38,653 nucleotides of DNA, from positions 1 through 38,653 of IMG/VR virus record IMGVR_UViG_3300035034_002507; one strand, written 5' to 3'. The notes under the pieces are model-generated. The model was given only the letters and a program-made list of their open reading frames with translations, was not told the DNA's origin and searched no databases. The stretch is from a virus. Shown here one piece after another: positions 1 to 7,523 of the stretch. How positions within the stretch are numbered: the stretch's first letter is position 1; each line of letters begins with the position of its first letter. The translations under genes were made by a program, and so were the position numbers.

Positions 1-452
1 CGATCCTCCTTATTCATCTTCAGCTTCTTACCATTCCTGTAGCCGATGTCATCCCCTCGTTTAACCCCATCCCCATTCCGTGAGGCTAAGATAGGGACTC
101 GCTCATAGCGTTGAACTACTTTGCCCTCAGAGCCATCGCCGGAGGCGACCTTGGCTTTGAATGGATCCCTAAAGGCTTGCCAGAAGAGTCGCTCATACTC
201 GGCCACGAATGACGAAGGTAGTAGTAAGAGAAGCTCATTAGCAACCAGCGTCCCTGAGCTCCCCATTCCTACTCCCCCCATTCCTGAGCTCATCATATCC
301 TTGAGCTGAGCCGCTCGGCCAGCTAAGAACGCATCGGCCCGTTTTCTTTCTTCCCCTGTGAGTTCCTGATAGTCGAGGGGTTTTCCCGTGCTTCCCCTTT
401 TCCCTTCCTTCCCGTCTCCCGATCCTGTGCCTGATCCTGCTTTTGGTTTCAT
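1..452 (-). CDS. Partial hypothetical protein, C-terminus cut by window edge
   Basis: The frame is open for 150 codons from an ATG at 452 and runs off the left edge with no stop. I do not recognise the protein. The first 27 residues are rich in Gly, Lys and Ser and look disordered. A helical Lys/Arg/Ala stretch follows, then a Met/Gly/Ser-rich segment near residues 55-70, and then a mixed region with aromatic residues that looks folded. The ribosome site is weak: a GGGG lies about 5 nt upstream and AGGA about 14 nt upstream. It is the last gene visible downstream of the primase-helicase and is separated from it by about 290 non-coding bases. No function is assigned. Confidence 0.75.
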   Translation of the reverse strand, partial: MKPKAGSGTGSGDGKEGKRGSTGKPLDYQELTGEERKRADAFLAGRAAQLKDMMSSGMGGVGMGSSGTLVANELLLLLPSSFVAEYERLFWQAFRDPFKAKVASGDGSEGKVVQRYERVPILASRNGDGVKRGDDIGYRNGKKLKMNKED

Positions 453-740
453 TTTAACCCCGTGTTCCTGTTTCGTTTGTAGTTGAGTGACTTTGGTTTG
501 TTGTTGAGTTGCTTTGTTTCTTTGTTTTCATGTATCGCCTTCAAGTCAAGTGCAAGTGAGTGTCAAACCCCCATAAAGGGGTATTTGACTCACTCGCATT
601 GCCTCTTAGCTCTATGACTGTCGATGACCGTGAGTGCTCTTGCCAGCAGTTGCCAGGGTGGGGCAAAAATAGTCACTGCTAAAAAGTAGCGATAGCACGT
701 AGCTGTGAGACTGCTAATTACTCGTGGTTTTTTGAGAGGG
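453..740. other. Non-coding gap with a long imperfect hairpin
   Basis: No convincing gene lies in these 288 bases. The clearest structure is an inverted repeat, left arm 555-572 and right arm 577-594. The arms pair through AGTGAGT, CAAA and CCCC blocks separated by small bulges, with a loop of about 4 nt. In the minus-strand transcript no U-run follows, so it is not a classical intrinsic terminator. It could be an operator, a processing site or an mRNA-stabilising element between the primase-helicase and the partial gene at the left edge. Confidence 0.5.
454..531 (-). CDS. Possible 25-codon leader ORF
   Basis: An ATG at 531 opens 25 codons ending in TAA one base before the ATG of the next gene. 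The peptide is almost only Lys, Gln, Asn, Ser and Thr. The underlying minus-strand sequence is A/C-rich and nearly free of self-complementarity. It may be a translated leader coupled to the following gene or simply an unstructured 5' leader. I see no clear Shine-Dalgarno site, so coding status is doubtful. Confidence 0.2.
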   Translation of the reverse strand: MKTKKQSNSTTNQSHSTTNETGTRG

Positions 741-2768
741 CTAACTTTCGGCATGAATTCTCCACTTTCCCCTTCCCCATTTGCTTACTTGACCCTTATT
801 GTTCATGCGCTCGAGTTGCTTGGCTGCACCGCTGGTGGTTATCCCGGCTAGCTTGCCCAGCTCGCTCGACGTGTAGGTGGCGTCTTCGGTCATGCCGTCG
901 ATTATCTTTTTCAGGGCTGAGGTGGGTCGGGCTTTTGGCTCTCGGGCACGGCGAACTTGGCCACTCTCCATATCTATTACTTCGGCGTCGGGCATATCTT
1001 CTCTGAACACCTGAACTTCTGGCGTCCAGCGTTTATTCTTTAGGCCGTTGATCTTGAACCCGGGCACGGGAGCGAACTTGGATTCTTGTTCGACGATGAT
1101 GTCTCCCATGCGGCCTCGCTTCACGTACATGCTATCTTCGGCCCAGGCATGGTTGGCGACTGAGCCTAGCATCATCTGACCGCCCCTGATGTTATCGTCA
1201 TTCCCTTTCCTCATGTGGTGCACTAGCTGGATGGCTGTGTCATGCTTGCGGGCTAGTTCTTTGAGCGGCCTGAAGATTTTGGTGGTCATCTCTTGGGCCC
1301 TGTTTTCTTCAACATCGCCTGCTACCATCATGAACGGGTCGATCACCAGGAGCTTGTAGTCTCTGCTGGCTAGTTGATCGTCGAGCCAAGCCTGCCAGCT
1401 GGGGTCGGATACCACCAGGTTCTGCATGACGTATGCCCAGATGGGAGGCACTGATACATTCTCGTCGGCGGGCAGCCAGTCAACCTGCAACCCAGCTTCA
1501 TCGTCTTGCCCACTGTTAACTACCATGCGGTCAGCCACTTTACCAGGCCAGATTTTGCCCAGGCGTTGCTTCAGCGTAACTCCACTGTCTTCTTCTTGGA
1601 TATACAAGACATCGCCCGGGTCGAGCACAGGGAATTCGCCTAGGAAAGGCTGGCCGCTTGCTACTGATAGGGCAAGGTCAAACCCCATCCATGACTTGAA
1701 GCTTTTGGGTTGCCCCGCAATGAACCCTACTGCACCCTGCGTGAGCACATCCTTGACCAGCCATTTTGGTGTGGGCAATCCTCGCAGCAACTCGAACAGG
1801 AGTGTTGGCTCAGGGCGGGTGGCTTCTAGCTCGAGCTGTTCGGTGACTACATCGGGGCGTTCGCTTACTGCCTTGCTGGCTTCAGTAGATAGACGGCGAA
1901 GCTCGTCAGCCCTGCCAGAGAATTTATTCCATACCGTCGGCTGGACAATCTTAATGATCTCAGCGATCGAGCAGCCTGCGTCCGCAAGCTCGCGTTCCAT
2001 TTCCCAGAGCGCATCTGATCGGTCACCGAAAGCCTCACGAGCAGCCACAAGTTCCCGGCAACGCTTGGTGACTTTGAGTCTGACCCTTCCCCAAACTTCG
2101 TGTTTATCAATGTGGTCAAGTGACTCTTCGATAAAGTCAGATATAACTTGGCCACCCGGTACTTCGGGGAGTTCGGTGAAGTCGTCAGGGAGATATAGCC
2201 TTCGGTTCTTCCAGAGCAGCTTGCCTCTCGGAGCCTCACCATATCGCTTTCTGTAGTCAGGCTTGTGATTAGTCCACCCGGGGATTCTGAGTAACTGAGT
2301 ACTATCCCAACCACTGGGGTCTGCTTCGAGGTGGTAAGTAAGAGCCTGATTTTCTCGCCCTGGCCAACTAGCACCCTGAATGTCACCCGCTGAAAGGATC
2401 CATAGTGCCTGATAACTGTCAGGAGATGTTTCCCATGCCACTGTAGGAGGATAGTCCTCGATTTCTCGAGGGTCAATCCGGTCCAAGTCAGCCCAAAGAC
2501 AATGCTCATCCATCGCTTCAATTTCTGACCTCGAGTCCTTCTCGAATAGGTTGGGGCACCAGTACAGGTCGTCATCAATGTGAGCCTCCATGTGGGCTAG
2601 AATCTTGGGTTTATCTTGTGGCCATAGGAATGCTGGGCCCTCACGATACCCCCGGATTCGTTCCGCCTTATCTTTAGCTGAACCATCAATCCAGGGGAAG
2701 AAGCAATAACCTTCCTGGTTTCTGCCCCATGCCCGACTGATAATTTTCAGCTGCTCCGTTACTTCCAT
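741..2768 (-). CDS. Primase-helicase (PrimPol-like N-terminus, RecA-like ATPase)
   Basis: This 675-residue protein probably primes and unwinds DNA at the replication fork. The N-terminal third resembles RepE/PrimPol-type primases: an acidic pair D94-x-D96 in WADLD, a central PDSYQALW segment, and RIPGWTNHK at about 161-169. A RecA/RepA-like ATPase (AAA_25-like) follows, with Walker A GQPKSFKS at 352-359, Walker B LLVIDP at 473-478 and a VHH segment at 516-518. The last 60 residues look like a winged helix. The start at 2768 follows AGAAAGGGTGCT, the ribosome-site style seen before other genes here. It ends in TAG. The length and domain order suit phage and plasmid primase-helicases. The primase assignment is less certain than the ATPase. 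Confidence 0.8.
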   Translation of the reverse strand: MEVTEQLKIISRAWGRNQEGYCFFPWIDGSAKDKAERIRGYREGPAFLWPQDKPKILAHMEAHIDDDLYWCPNLFEKDSRSEIEAMDEHCLWADLDRIDPREIEDYPPTVAWETSPDSYQALWILSAGDIQGASWPGRENQALTYHLEADPSGWDSTQLLRIPGWTNHKPDYRKRYGEAPRGKLLWKNRRLYLPDDFTELPEVPGGQVISDFIEESLDHIDKHEVWGRVRLKVTKRCRELVAAREAFGDRSDALWEMERELADAGCSIAEIIKIVQPTVWNKFSGRADELRRLSTEASKAVSERPDVVTEQLELEATRPEPTLLFELLRGLPTPKWLVKDVLTQGAVGFIAGQPKSFKSWMGFDLALSVASGQPFLGEFPVLDPGDVLYIQEEDSGVTLKQRLGKIWPGKVADRMVVNSGQDDEAGLQVDWLPADENVSVPPIWAYVMQNLVVSDPSWQAWLDDQLASRDYKLLVIDPFMMVAGDVEENRAQEMTTKIFRPLKELARKHDTAIQLVHHMRKGNDDNIRGGQMMLGSVANHAWAEDSMYVKRGRMGDIIVEQESKFAPVPGFKINGLKNKRWTPEVQVFREDMPDAEVIDMESGQVRRAREPKARPTSALKKIIDGMTEDATYTSSELGKLAGITTSGAAKQLERMNNKGQVSKWGRGKWRIHAES

Positions 2769-2850
2769 AGCACCCTTTCTTTCTTGAGCTTGTAGTGTGA
2801 GACTCGCATGCTATCAAGTGAGACTATCAAATGCAACTTCTCCCGCACCT
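2769..2850. other. Short gap with direct repeats, possible operator
   Basis: GTGAGACT occurs at 2797-2804 and 2818-2825, and CTATCAA at 2811-2817 and 2824-2830. The two repeat types are interleaved just upstream of the primase-helicase start. On the minus strand this gives TTGATA boxes, but no good -10 is placed correctly. It may be a protein-binding site controlling the primase-helicase. Confidence 0.3.
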
Positions 2851-3036
2851 CTATGTTAAGAATACGATCAATCCGGCTAGCCCCACGGTGATGCATCCCA
2901 TTACCAGAAGAGTCATGCCGACTGAAGCTTCTGGAGATACCTCCATGCCCACCAGAGCACCGCAGCCCTCGCACATGACATCATCACGTCGCATAGCCCA
3001 GCTACATTCGGGACAGCGCCTCAGATAGTTGTCCAT
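2851..3036 (-). CDS. Small zinc-ribbon membrane protein
   Basis: This 61-residue protein has an N-terminal zinc ribbon, CPEC at about residues 8-11 and CEGC at about 22-25, followed by one hydrophobic segment at about 39-60 that should span the membrane. The ribbon would then sit on one face of the inner membrane. The start at 3036 has GGAAGGCAAGA upstream and overlaps the end of the preceding gene by 16 nt. This architecture is common in small uncharacterised proteins, so no function is claimed. Confidence 0.75.
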   Translation of the reverse strand: MDNYLRRCPECSWAMRRDDVMCEGCGALVGMEVSPEASVGMTLLVMGCITVGLAGLIVFLT

Positions 3037-3533
3037 TCTTGCCTTCCATTCTTAGTTGTAGGCCATAGATATTTTTGGCCTGGTTCTTCGAGCCAGTTGA
3101 ACTGGCTATAGAATACCCCGTCTTTGGCGAGCAGCTGAGATCGGTGGCGTGAATGAAACTTAACATCGCCCCACCACCAGGGCAGGTCCGCTTCTAGCCA
3201 TGCCTTACGACCTAGCTGTTCGAGCTTACCTAACATCCACACCAAGGTATTGTCTCGGTAGCCTCGCTCGATCCATTCTTCGCAGGATACGGCGCCATAG
3301 ATTAGGAGGGTGGCGATATCGTCAGCCCACATAAGTGAGGCAGGATGATTGGCCCAGCCGCCTGACCCTCGCTCGAGAGCCTGCACGATCTGCTTGACCT
3401 CGATACGCTGCTTGCCCAGCCTTCTGTAGTCGAGACATTGCATCGTCGGCCGGAATACTTCGGCTAGTGACTGGCTTTTACCAGGCGTCAGGCCCATAAG
3501 CGGGGCAAATGTCTGCATAGCATATGTTATCAT
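3021..3533 (-). CDS. MSMEG_6728-like / pyrimidine-dimer excision family protein
   Basis: The 170-residue protein matches from memory the MSMEG_6728 family, which is annotated as related to pyrimidine-dimer glycosylases. Diagnostic stretches are LDYRRLGKQRIE, GGWANHPASLMW, WIERGYRD, PWWWGDVKFHSRHRSQLL and a C-terminal YLWPT. If it is an active glycosylase/lyase it would repair UV-damaged or otherwise altered pyrimidines in phage DNA, which could matter in a phage that may carry modified pyrimidines. ATG occurs at 3533 and again at 3518, and the true start could be either. The gene follows the zinc-ribbon gene 3563-3820. Confidence 0.7.
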   Translation of the reverse strand: MITYAMQTFAPLMGLTPGKSQSLAEVFRPTMQCLDYRRLGKQRIEVKQIVQALERGSGGWANHPASLMWADDIATLLIYGAVSCEEWIERGYRDNTLVWMLGKLEQLGRKAWLEADLPWWWGDVKFHSRHRSQLLAKDGVFYSQFNWLEEPGQKYLWPTTKNGRQEWTTI

Positions 3534-3562
3534 GGGGCGATCGCCCAGTCAAATAGCCGATC

Positions 3563-3820
3563 TTAGTAGGGGCTGAAGCAAGATGGGCAGGTGCCGTCGG
3601 GATAGCCATCAACATCGGCCTCAGCATAGTCAGCACCGCATGTGTGGCAGCCTTGTTCATATTGTTCAAGTCGGCGAATCAGCTCTATGAGGCCGAGGAC
3701 GTTTGTCGAGTGGTCAGCTTCGGGGTCATCCATGGCATCGTCAATGAGAACCTTCTTGAAGTAGGTTGTAGCTTTGATGAGCAGCAGCGTTTCAGCCGAA
3801 CTGAATCGTATCTGGGTCAT
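3563..3820 (-). CDS. Small protein with C-terminal zinc ribbon
   Basis: These 85 residues have a mostly helical N-terminal part and a C-terminal CxxC...CxxC ribbon (CHTC at about 58-61 and CPSC at about 78-81). The start codon overlaps the end of the preceding gene by 29 nt. I do not recognise the family. It belongs to the operon that begins at the promoter near 4340. Confidence 0.7.
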   Translation of the reverse strand: MTQIRFSSAETLLLIKATTYFKKVLIDDAMDDPEADHSTNVLGLIELIRRLEQYEQGCHTCGADYAEADVDGYPDGTCPSCFSPY

Positions 3821-3950
3821 AATCCTCCTCTAGGGTGGGGCAGTCAACCTCATGGAATATTGTTCGGAAGAGGGTGTTATTGCCATCGTCGCTGTATGTG
3901 GTGGTGATGGGTGCGGCGCAATAACCGCAGAATTTGGGGTCAGTAGTCAT
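3792..3950 (-). CDS. Small CxxC protein
   Basis: A 52-codon gene from ATG 3950. It overlaps the stop of the upstream gene by 11 nt, and its own end overlaps the next gene. Near the N-terminus is CGYC, like half of a zinc ribbon, and a later Cys in HEVDCP could complete a site. The C-terminus is acidic. A longer reading of the same frame up to 4286 is rejected because its upstream part lies antisense-like across the better-supported gene 3940-4308. Function unknown. Confidence 0.6.
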   Translation of the reverse strand: MTTDPKFCGYCAAPITTTYSDDGNNTLFRTIFHEVDCPTLEEDYDPDTIQFG

Positions 3951-4308
3951 CGTCGTATTCCTCATCGTCGGTGGCCATAGAATCCCAGCATGCATCGTGC
4001 GTGCCGGTGAGTAGCATCTCGCGTTGCCAGAGCTCGAGGTCAGGGAAGCATTCGGCGATTCGGCCCCCCAGCACGAAGAAAGCGTGGTATTGAGAGCCAT
4101 CAAGCAAGATCGGTGAGTTGATCCCGCAGATGATGCAGGAAGGCTTGCCGTGTCGGGCTTCGAGTAGATAGGGGTTGGTGGAATTGCCTGAGAAGTTGAA
4201 GGCATTAGTGGGGTAAGTCCTCGATCCCCGGAAGGTTTGACCCTCGGGAACTTCGGGGTGGTACCCCTGCTTAGCCTTCTCAGCAAGTTGCATATTTGAT
4301 GTGTTCAT
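3940..4308 (-). CDS. Hypothetical protein, leaderless first gene of operon
   Basis: The start is the ATG at 4308, only 8 nt after the -10 box TATGAT (4317-4322), so the mRNA should begin within a few bases of the start codon. An upstream TTG at 4314 is possible but unlikely. The 123-residue protein has a CIIC motif near the middle and an acidic C-terminus with DDEEYDDDY. No family is recognised. It is the first gene of the operon 4308 to 2768 and probably beyond. Confidence 0.7.
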   Translation of the reverse strand: MNTSNMQLAEKAKQGYHPEVPEGQTFRGSRTYPTNAFNFSGNSTNPYLLEARHGKPSCIICGINSPILLDGSQYHAFFVLGGRIAECFPDLELWQREMLLTGTHDACWDSMATDDEEYDDDY

Positions 4309-4316
4309 ATACAAGA

Positions 4317-4345
4317 ATCATATCAAACCCCGTCACCGAAGTCAA
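4317..4345 (-). promoter_or_regulatory. Promoter P1: TTGACT-17-TATGAT
   Basis: On the minus strand TTGACT (4345-4340) is followed by a 17-nt spacer and TATGAT (4322-4317). TGA immediately before the -10 gives an extended -10. The ATG of the downstream gene is 8 nt beyond the -10. Confidence 0.85.
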
Positions 4346-4453
4346 CCGATTGTTAGCCCAGCTACAATCAACCCGAGTTGAAGTGGAATATCATCATGCG
4401 ATGATTCATCATCAATGCGATTCCCGTGCTCCCTGCGTTGATAGGGCATGCTC

Positions 4454-4807
4454 TCAGGCATCGGGATCATCAAATTGATTGATCGACTGATCGAGTTGAA
4501 TGCGGGGCCAATATACTATGTGCTCCATCGCCATCTGATCTCGGTTACTGTTGAGCCACTCATCTGCTCTATACTTGTCAAACCAGCTGACGGATTCCGG
4601 GAAGTTAGCTTCTTCGGCTTCAGCCTCGCCGAGCATGAATCCCAGGGCGAACATGATCCTGTCAGCATTCCCGACTATGCCCAGGCATCCCTCCGCCGAG
4701 AACATGCCACGCCCGCGGTACATGAGCCTGATATTAACCTCCCGGTCAAACCGGTTCAGGGTATCCACGATGGCATCGTAGAGATCTTGGTCTTTTTCCT
4801 TGGTCAT
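4454..4807 (-). CDS. Hypothetical acidic protein
   Basis: The ATG at 4807 forms a TAATG overlap with the preceding gene and gives 117 residues. An earlier in-frame ATG at 4819 has AAAGAGAAAGC upstream and is the alternative. The protein is acidic, with helical segments and a Glu/Ala-rich stretch (GEAEAEEA) in the middle. It contains no motif I can name. About 100 non-coding bases separate its end from promoter P1 of the next operon. Confidence 0.65.
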   Translation of the reverse strand: MTKEKDQDLYDAIVDTLNRFDREVNIRLMYRGRGMFSAEGCLGIVGNADRIMFALGFMLGEAEAEEANFPESVSWFDKYRADEWLNSNRDQMAMEHIVYWPRIQLDQSINQFDDPDA

Positions 4808-4929
4808 TACATCCACCATGCTTTCTCTTTGTAGCACCGCAAGCAGTACCATAGGGCCTCGAAGAACCGCCAGCCCTCAATGTGGGGCTCATCTACTTCC
4901 TCAGTACATGTGACTGAACCACACCTCAT
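4807..4929 (-). CDS. 40-residue Cys-rich protein, possible zinc finger
   Basis: This short gene begins at ATG 4929 in an ATGA overlap with the gene before and ends in a TAATG overlap with the gene after. That tight packing is the main support. Cysteines fall as a CxxxxC pair near the N-terminus and a CxxC pair near residues 29-32, enough for one zinc site. The C-terminus is Lys/Trp-rich. Function unknown. Confidence 0.6.
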   Translation of the reverse strand: MRCGSVTCTEEVDEPHIEGWRFFEALWYCLRCYKEKAWWM

Positions 4930-5426
4930 CGGATGGCTCGCATTCGGATAGTGTTGGCGTGCTTGGTCATGTTATGCTGGTGTGCCCTTCGTTTGGCATT
5001 GGATTTGATTTCATGCTCGTTGACCCCTCGCGTGACCCGGTCAGACCAACCGCATGGGCATGAGATGTCGACCTGCATCAGTCGCTTTTTGCCGTAGAAG
5101 CTGGTGTCGAGCGTGAGCATAGGCTGGATAAGAACCTCGCCCCAAATGCCGGCGATTGGTGTGGGGGATTGGCGTCGGCCCTTAGGCGCAGTGGCTGGTA
5201 TGGCATTGGTGATGCCCGAGCCTCGGTCGTAAGTGTTGTCGCCCCGCATGATAATGGGATCGTGTAAAGCCATGACCAAGTCAGGGCCCTTATGTTGGCC
5301 GATCGTCACTACCCCGCTGGGTCGGGCCAGCTTCGGCTGAGCTGAAGCGCAGCGGATACAGTGCGTATAACCGAGCTCGACGCGCTCGAGGGGTACAGTA
5401 GCCCCGCAATCGCAGGCGTGCCTCAC
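4926..5426 (-). CDS. Hypothetical zinc-binding protein
   Basis: A GTG at 5426 overlaps the stop of the preceding gene as GTGA, which fits the coupling seen elsewhere. A longer reading from 5525 would overlap that gene heavily and is rejected. The resulting 166-residue protein starts with a ribbon (CDC then CIRC about 20 residues later) and has a second CPCGW motif in the C-terminal half, followed by a basic His/Lys-rich tail. It may bind nucleic acid. Family not recognised. Confidence 0.65.
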   Translation of the reverse strand: MRHACDCGATVPLERVELGYTHCIRCASAQPKLARPSGVVTIGQHKGPDLVMALHDPIIMRGDNTYDRGSGITNAIPATAPKGRRQSPTPIAGIWGEVLIQPMLTLDTSFYGKKRLMQVDISCPCGWSDRVTRGVNEHEIKSNAKRRAHQHNMTKHANTIRMRAIR

Positions 5427-5659
5427 GACCCATATACCCTTCCGGTGAGCTCGGTGTAAATCTGGTGTAGGTCGATCAAAGCTGCCTTTTTGGTGAGCTT
5501 GGTGGTGTAACCCTGCCCATGGCAAACCTTCAGCACAGAGCCTCGGGAGTGGCGCATGCCGGTGTCAACCTCGATTTGAAGAGCCCCGATGCATTGAGCG
5601 ATATGGATGGCAGTTCGAGTGCCAGCGTCAGGGTGGTCGATGATGAATGAGGAAGGCAT
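5423..5659 (-). CDS. Hypothetical protein
   Basis: 78 residues from ATG 5659, which overlaps the stop of the upstream gene as TAATG. The composition is that of a small globular mixed alpha/beta protein. It has no transmembrane segment and no recognisable motif. It lies between two genes of operon P2. Confidence 0.65.
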   Translation of the reverse strand: MPSSFIIDHPDAGTRTAIHIAQCIGALQIEVDTGMRHSRGSVLKVCHGQGYTTKLTKKAALIDLHQIYTELTGRVYGS

Positions 5660-5925
5660 TATGCGTAGTCCCAGCCGATCATTTCAATGCCGGTGCGCTG
5701 AGACCAGTCAGCCTCAGCAGCGGGTCGATCGTTCATGAAGTAGTGGCCAGAGGTGCAATCCCAGAGCCCGTCGCCATTCAGTCGGGCAGCCCAGGTGATG
5801 TATTCAAGCTGGCCATCGTTATATCGTCGGATGGCCATGATGATTGCGGTGTTGAGCTCAAAGTTGATGGAGGCAAGAAGAACCTCGCGTCCATTTTCGA
5901 GAGTCATCGTTTGGTTGGTGGTCAT
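5659..5925 (-). CDS. Hypothetical protein, first gene of operon P2
   Basis: 88 residues, starting at ATG 5925 with AAAGGGGAATGCA as ribosome site. It contains a repeating strand-like pattern (REVLLASINFELNTAIIMAIRRY) and a Trp-rich C-terminal half, which suggests a small beta-rich protein. No family is recognised. Promoter P2 lies 40-70 nt upstream. Confidence 0.7.
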   Translation of the reverse strand: MTTNQTMTLENGREVLLASINFELNTAIIMAIRRYNDGQLEYITWAARLNGDGLWDCTSGHYFMNDRPAAEADWSQRTGIEMIGWDYA

Positions 5926-5964
5926 TGCATTCCCCTTTATTTGATGGGTTGAATTGATATTCTC

Positions 5965-5993
5965 ATCATATCAAACCCAGAGCGGGGAGTCAA
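5965..5993 (-). promoter_or_regulatory. Promoter P2: TTGACT-17-TATGAT
   Basis: TTGACT (5993-5988), 17-nt spacer, TATGAT (5970-5965), with TGA before the -10. The last 9 bases of the spacer and the -10 are identical to those of P1. The leader to ATG 5925 is about 33 nt and contains a good Shine-Dalgarno site. The -35 overlaps the end of the gene before it. Confidence 0.85.
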
Positions 5994-6184
5994 CCGCCAT
6001 CATTCTCGGCGGCCGCTACTTTTGCCTGGGCAGCACGGTATTCTCGAGCTTGAAGAACTGAGCTGGCCGCGTAAGTCCCTCTGTGGACTACCAGCAGATG
6101 AGCTTGCAATCGACGAGGGGTAACATGATCGGCTTGACAGTAGTAGCAGAAGGTATCTTCCAGGATAGCATCTTCCTTACTCAT
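5990..6184 (-). CDS. Small C2H2-type zinc finger protein
   Basis: The ATG at 6184 overlaps the preceding gene by 8 nt and gives 64 residues. A C2H2-like finger is visible: CYYC at about residues 13-16, then 12 residues, then H-x4-H. A helical Ala/Arg-rich tail follows. Such single fingers in phage proteins usually bind DNA or a protein partner. It is the last gene of the operon that begins at promoter P3. Confidence 0.7.
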   Translation of the reverse strand: MSKEDAILEDTFCYYCQADHVTPRRLQAHLLVVHRGTYAASSVLQAREYRAAQAKVAAAENDGG

Positions 6185-6338
6185 CGTCATCCTCCTCCTC
6201 CTCATCTTTTTCTTGTTGGATCTCATGCTCCCTTAAGGCCCTGTTGAAGTTGTGAGCTCGAAGCAAGTCCGCGTCACTTATGTGGCCTTTCGGTGGTTGG
6301 TTGCGTGTTCCATACCAGGTGAATTCCCAGTTACTCAT
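6177..6338 (-). CDS. 53-residue protein with acidic tail
   Basis: ATG 6338 has AAAGGACAACC directly upstream. The N-terminus (NWEFTWYGTRNQPP) is aromatic. A helical central part follows, and the last 12 residues are almost all Glu and Asp. A longer frame start at 6437 would overlap a better-supported gene. Function unknown. Confidence 0.6.
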   Translation of the reverse strand: MSNWEFTWYGTRNQPPKGHISDADLLRAHNFNRALREHEIQQEKDEEEEDDDE

Positions 6339-6468
6339 GGTTGTCCTTTGGTTGGCGTTCGATAATGCCGGCGTCAAGTGCTGCCCAGAACTGAGCGAGC
6401 GACTGAGTGCTTTGACGCAGGTGCTCGATTTCGACATGAGGGTCGTCGGGTTCGTCGGCAGTAGTCAT
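6331..6468 (-). CDS. 45-residue hypothetical protein
   Basis: ATG 6468 overlaps the stop of the upstream gene as ATGA, and its TAA at 6333-6331 overlaps the next start by 8 nt. The protein is acidic and helical (VEIEHLRQSTQSLAQFWAAL), possibly a small amphipathic or coiled-coil peptide. The overlaps on both ends are the main evidence. Confidence 0.6.
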   Translation of the reverse strand: MTTADEPDDPHVEIEHLRQSTQSLAQFWAALDAGIIERQPKDNHE

Positions 6469-6740
6469 GAGTTGAGGCTCCAGCTGGTGCCATCGAAATG
6501 CATACCCACTGTCATTCCTCTAGTGGTGTCGCAGACGATCATGGTATCTGATTCCTTGTAGCAGTTGCCGCCCATCGCAATGAGCTTGGTCAGGCATTGG
6601 ATGAAAGTAACAGACTCATTAACTAGGTCAATGTTATCATGGTAGAAGGCGTCATCGGCTTTGGCGCCTGAGTGTTGGTACCTATCGGCGGTAGCTCGCA
6701 AGACCTCAGTGGCTTTGTCGGAGAATGAGATTTGATTCAT
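6465..6740 (-). CDS. Hypothetical protein
   Basis: 91 residues from ATG 6740 (ATGA overlap upstream). The N-terminal two thirds are predicted helical and the C-terminal third has strand-like segments with two Cys. No family is recognised. It is part of operon P3. Confidence 0.65.
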   Translation of the reverse strand: MNQISFSDKATEVLRATADRYQHSGAKADDAFYHDNIDLVNESVTFIQCLTKLIAMGGNCYKESDTMIVCDTTRGMTVGMHFDGTSWSLNS

Positions 6741-6946
6741 GGTGCCCTTCTTACGAATCCTCGGTATTCATTTTCATTGGTGTGTTGGGCGAGGTGCTCA
6801 ATGCAGAGGTTAGCCCAGGCAGTGCCCCATTTTGTCGGAGTGTCATAGATGCCGGGCTCGCCGCATTCGGGGGCGCTGCGGACAATCACCCCGTGTTGGC
6901 AAGCGGGCATGTCTGATGCCCAGTCGATTTCTTTGAAGACTCTCAT
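6737..6946 (-). CDS. Hypothetical Cys/His-containing protein
   Basis: ATG 6946 overlaps the previous stop as ATGA, giving 69 residues rather than the longer 75-residue reading. Conserved-looking Cys and His (CQHG, ECG, NLCIEHLAQH) could coordinate one zinc ion, resembling small treble-clef phage proteins. Function unknown. Confidence 0.65.
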   Translation of the reverse strand: MRVFKEIDWASDMPACQHGVIVRSAPECGEPGIYDTPTKWGTAWANLCIEHLAQHTNENEYRGFVRRAP

Positions 6947-7212
6947 AGTATGGTGAAGTTCCAATCTGCCAGCGATGGCTTGGGGTTTGATGGGTGTTGT
7001 GAGACTGAGTCATCGATGGACCCAATGAGGTCGAGGGTGTCTTTCTGGTCATGGAACCAGCAAAGATGATGGCGGCGAAGTTCAGAGGTGGGAGCTTTGG
7101 ATTGACCATTGTCATCCCAGCCCCAGGGCCCATCGGGGAATTGCCAAGTTTCCCAGCCCAGGTCCTCAACTTCCCAGTAGTCCTTGTCGGGGTGTCGATA
7201 GATGTCAGCCAT
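6943..7212 (-). CDS. Hypothetical Trp-rich protein
   Basis: 89 residues from ATG 7212, with TGATG overlap to the gene before. The N-terminal half is very rich in Trp, Asp and Gly. A short HHLCWFHD block with Cys and His follows. No known family is recognised. Confidence 0.65.
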   Translation of the reverse strand: MADIYRHPDKDYWEVEDLGWETWQFPDGPWGWDDNGQSKAPTSELRRHHLCWFHDQKDTLDLIGSIDDSVSQHPSNPKPSLADWNFTIL

Positions 7213-7517
7213 CAGCCGGTCTCAGCGATTCGTGCGGACCAGAGGCAATGTGCGTAGGTCATCATTGTCGACTGGCTGGCTTCATACCCGGCGCAGAGGC
7301 GATCGGTGGTGACCCTAGCAAAAAGCAATGAGGCGAGAAGCATCATGCGCTGTTGGTCAGCCTCGGGAAATTTGAGCATTTCGTCGAGAGATTCCTCAAC
7401 GGAGGGGATGCAGTACTCCTCGGGGATCGGTTCAAGGATCAGTTCGTGAAGTGCAAGGTTGTAAGGGATATGGAACCCGATGAGGGTTGATGATGGGGTC
7501 GTTTGATTTGATGTCAT
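7212..7517 (-). CDS. Hypothetical protein, leaderless first gene of operon P3
   Basis: ATG 7517 lies 6 nt after the -10 TATAAT (7529-7524), so the predicted transcription start coincides with the A of the start codon. The 101-residue protein is mainly helical with an acidic central part. It has no motif I can name. Six further genes follow with short overlaps, down to 5990. Confidence 0.7.
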   Translation of the reverse strand: MTSNQTTPSSTLIGFHIPYNLALHELILEPIPEEYCIPSVEESLDEMLKFPEADQQRMMLLASLLFARVTTDRLCAGYEASQSTMMTYAHCLWSARIAETG

Positions 7518-7523
7518 GATATG

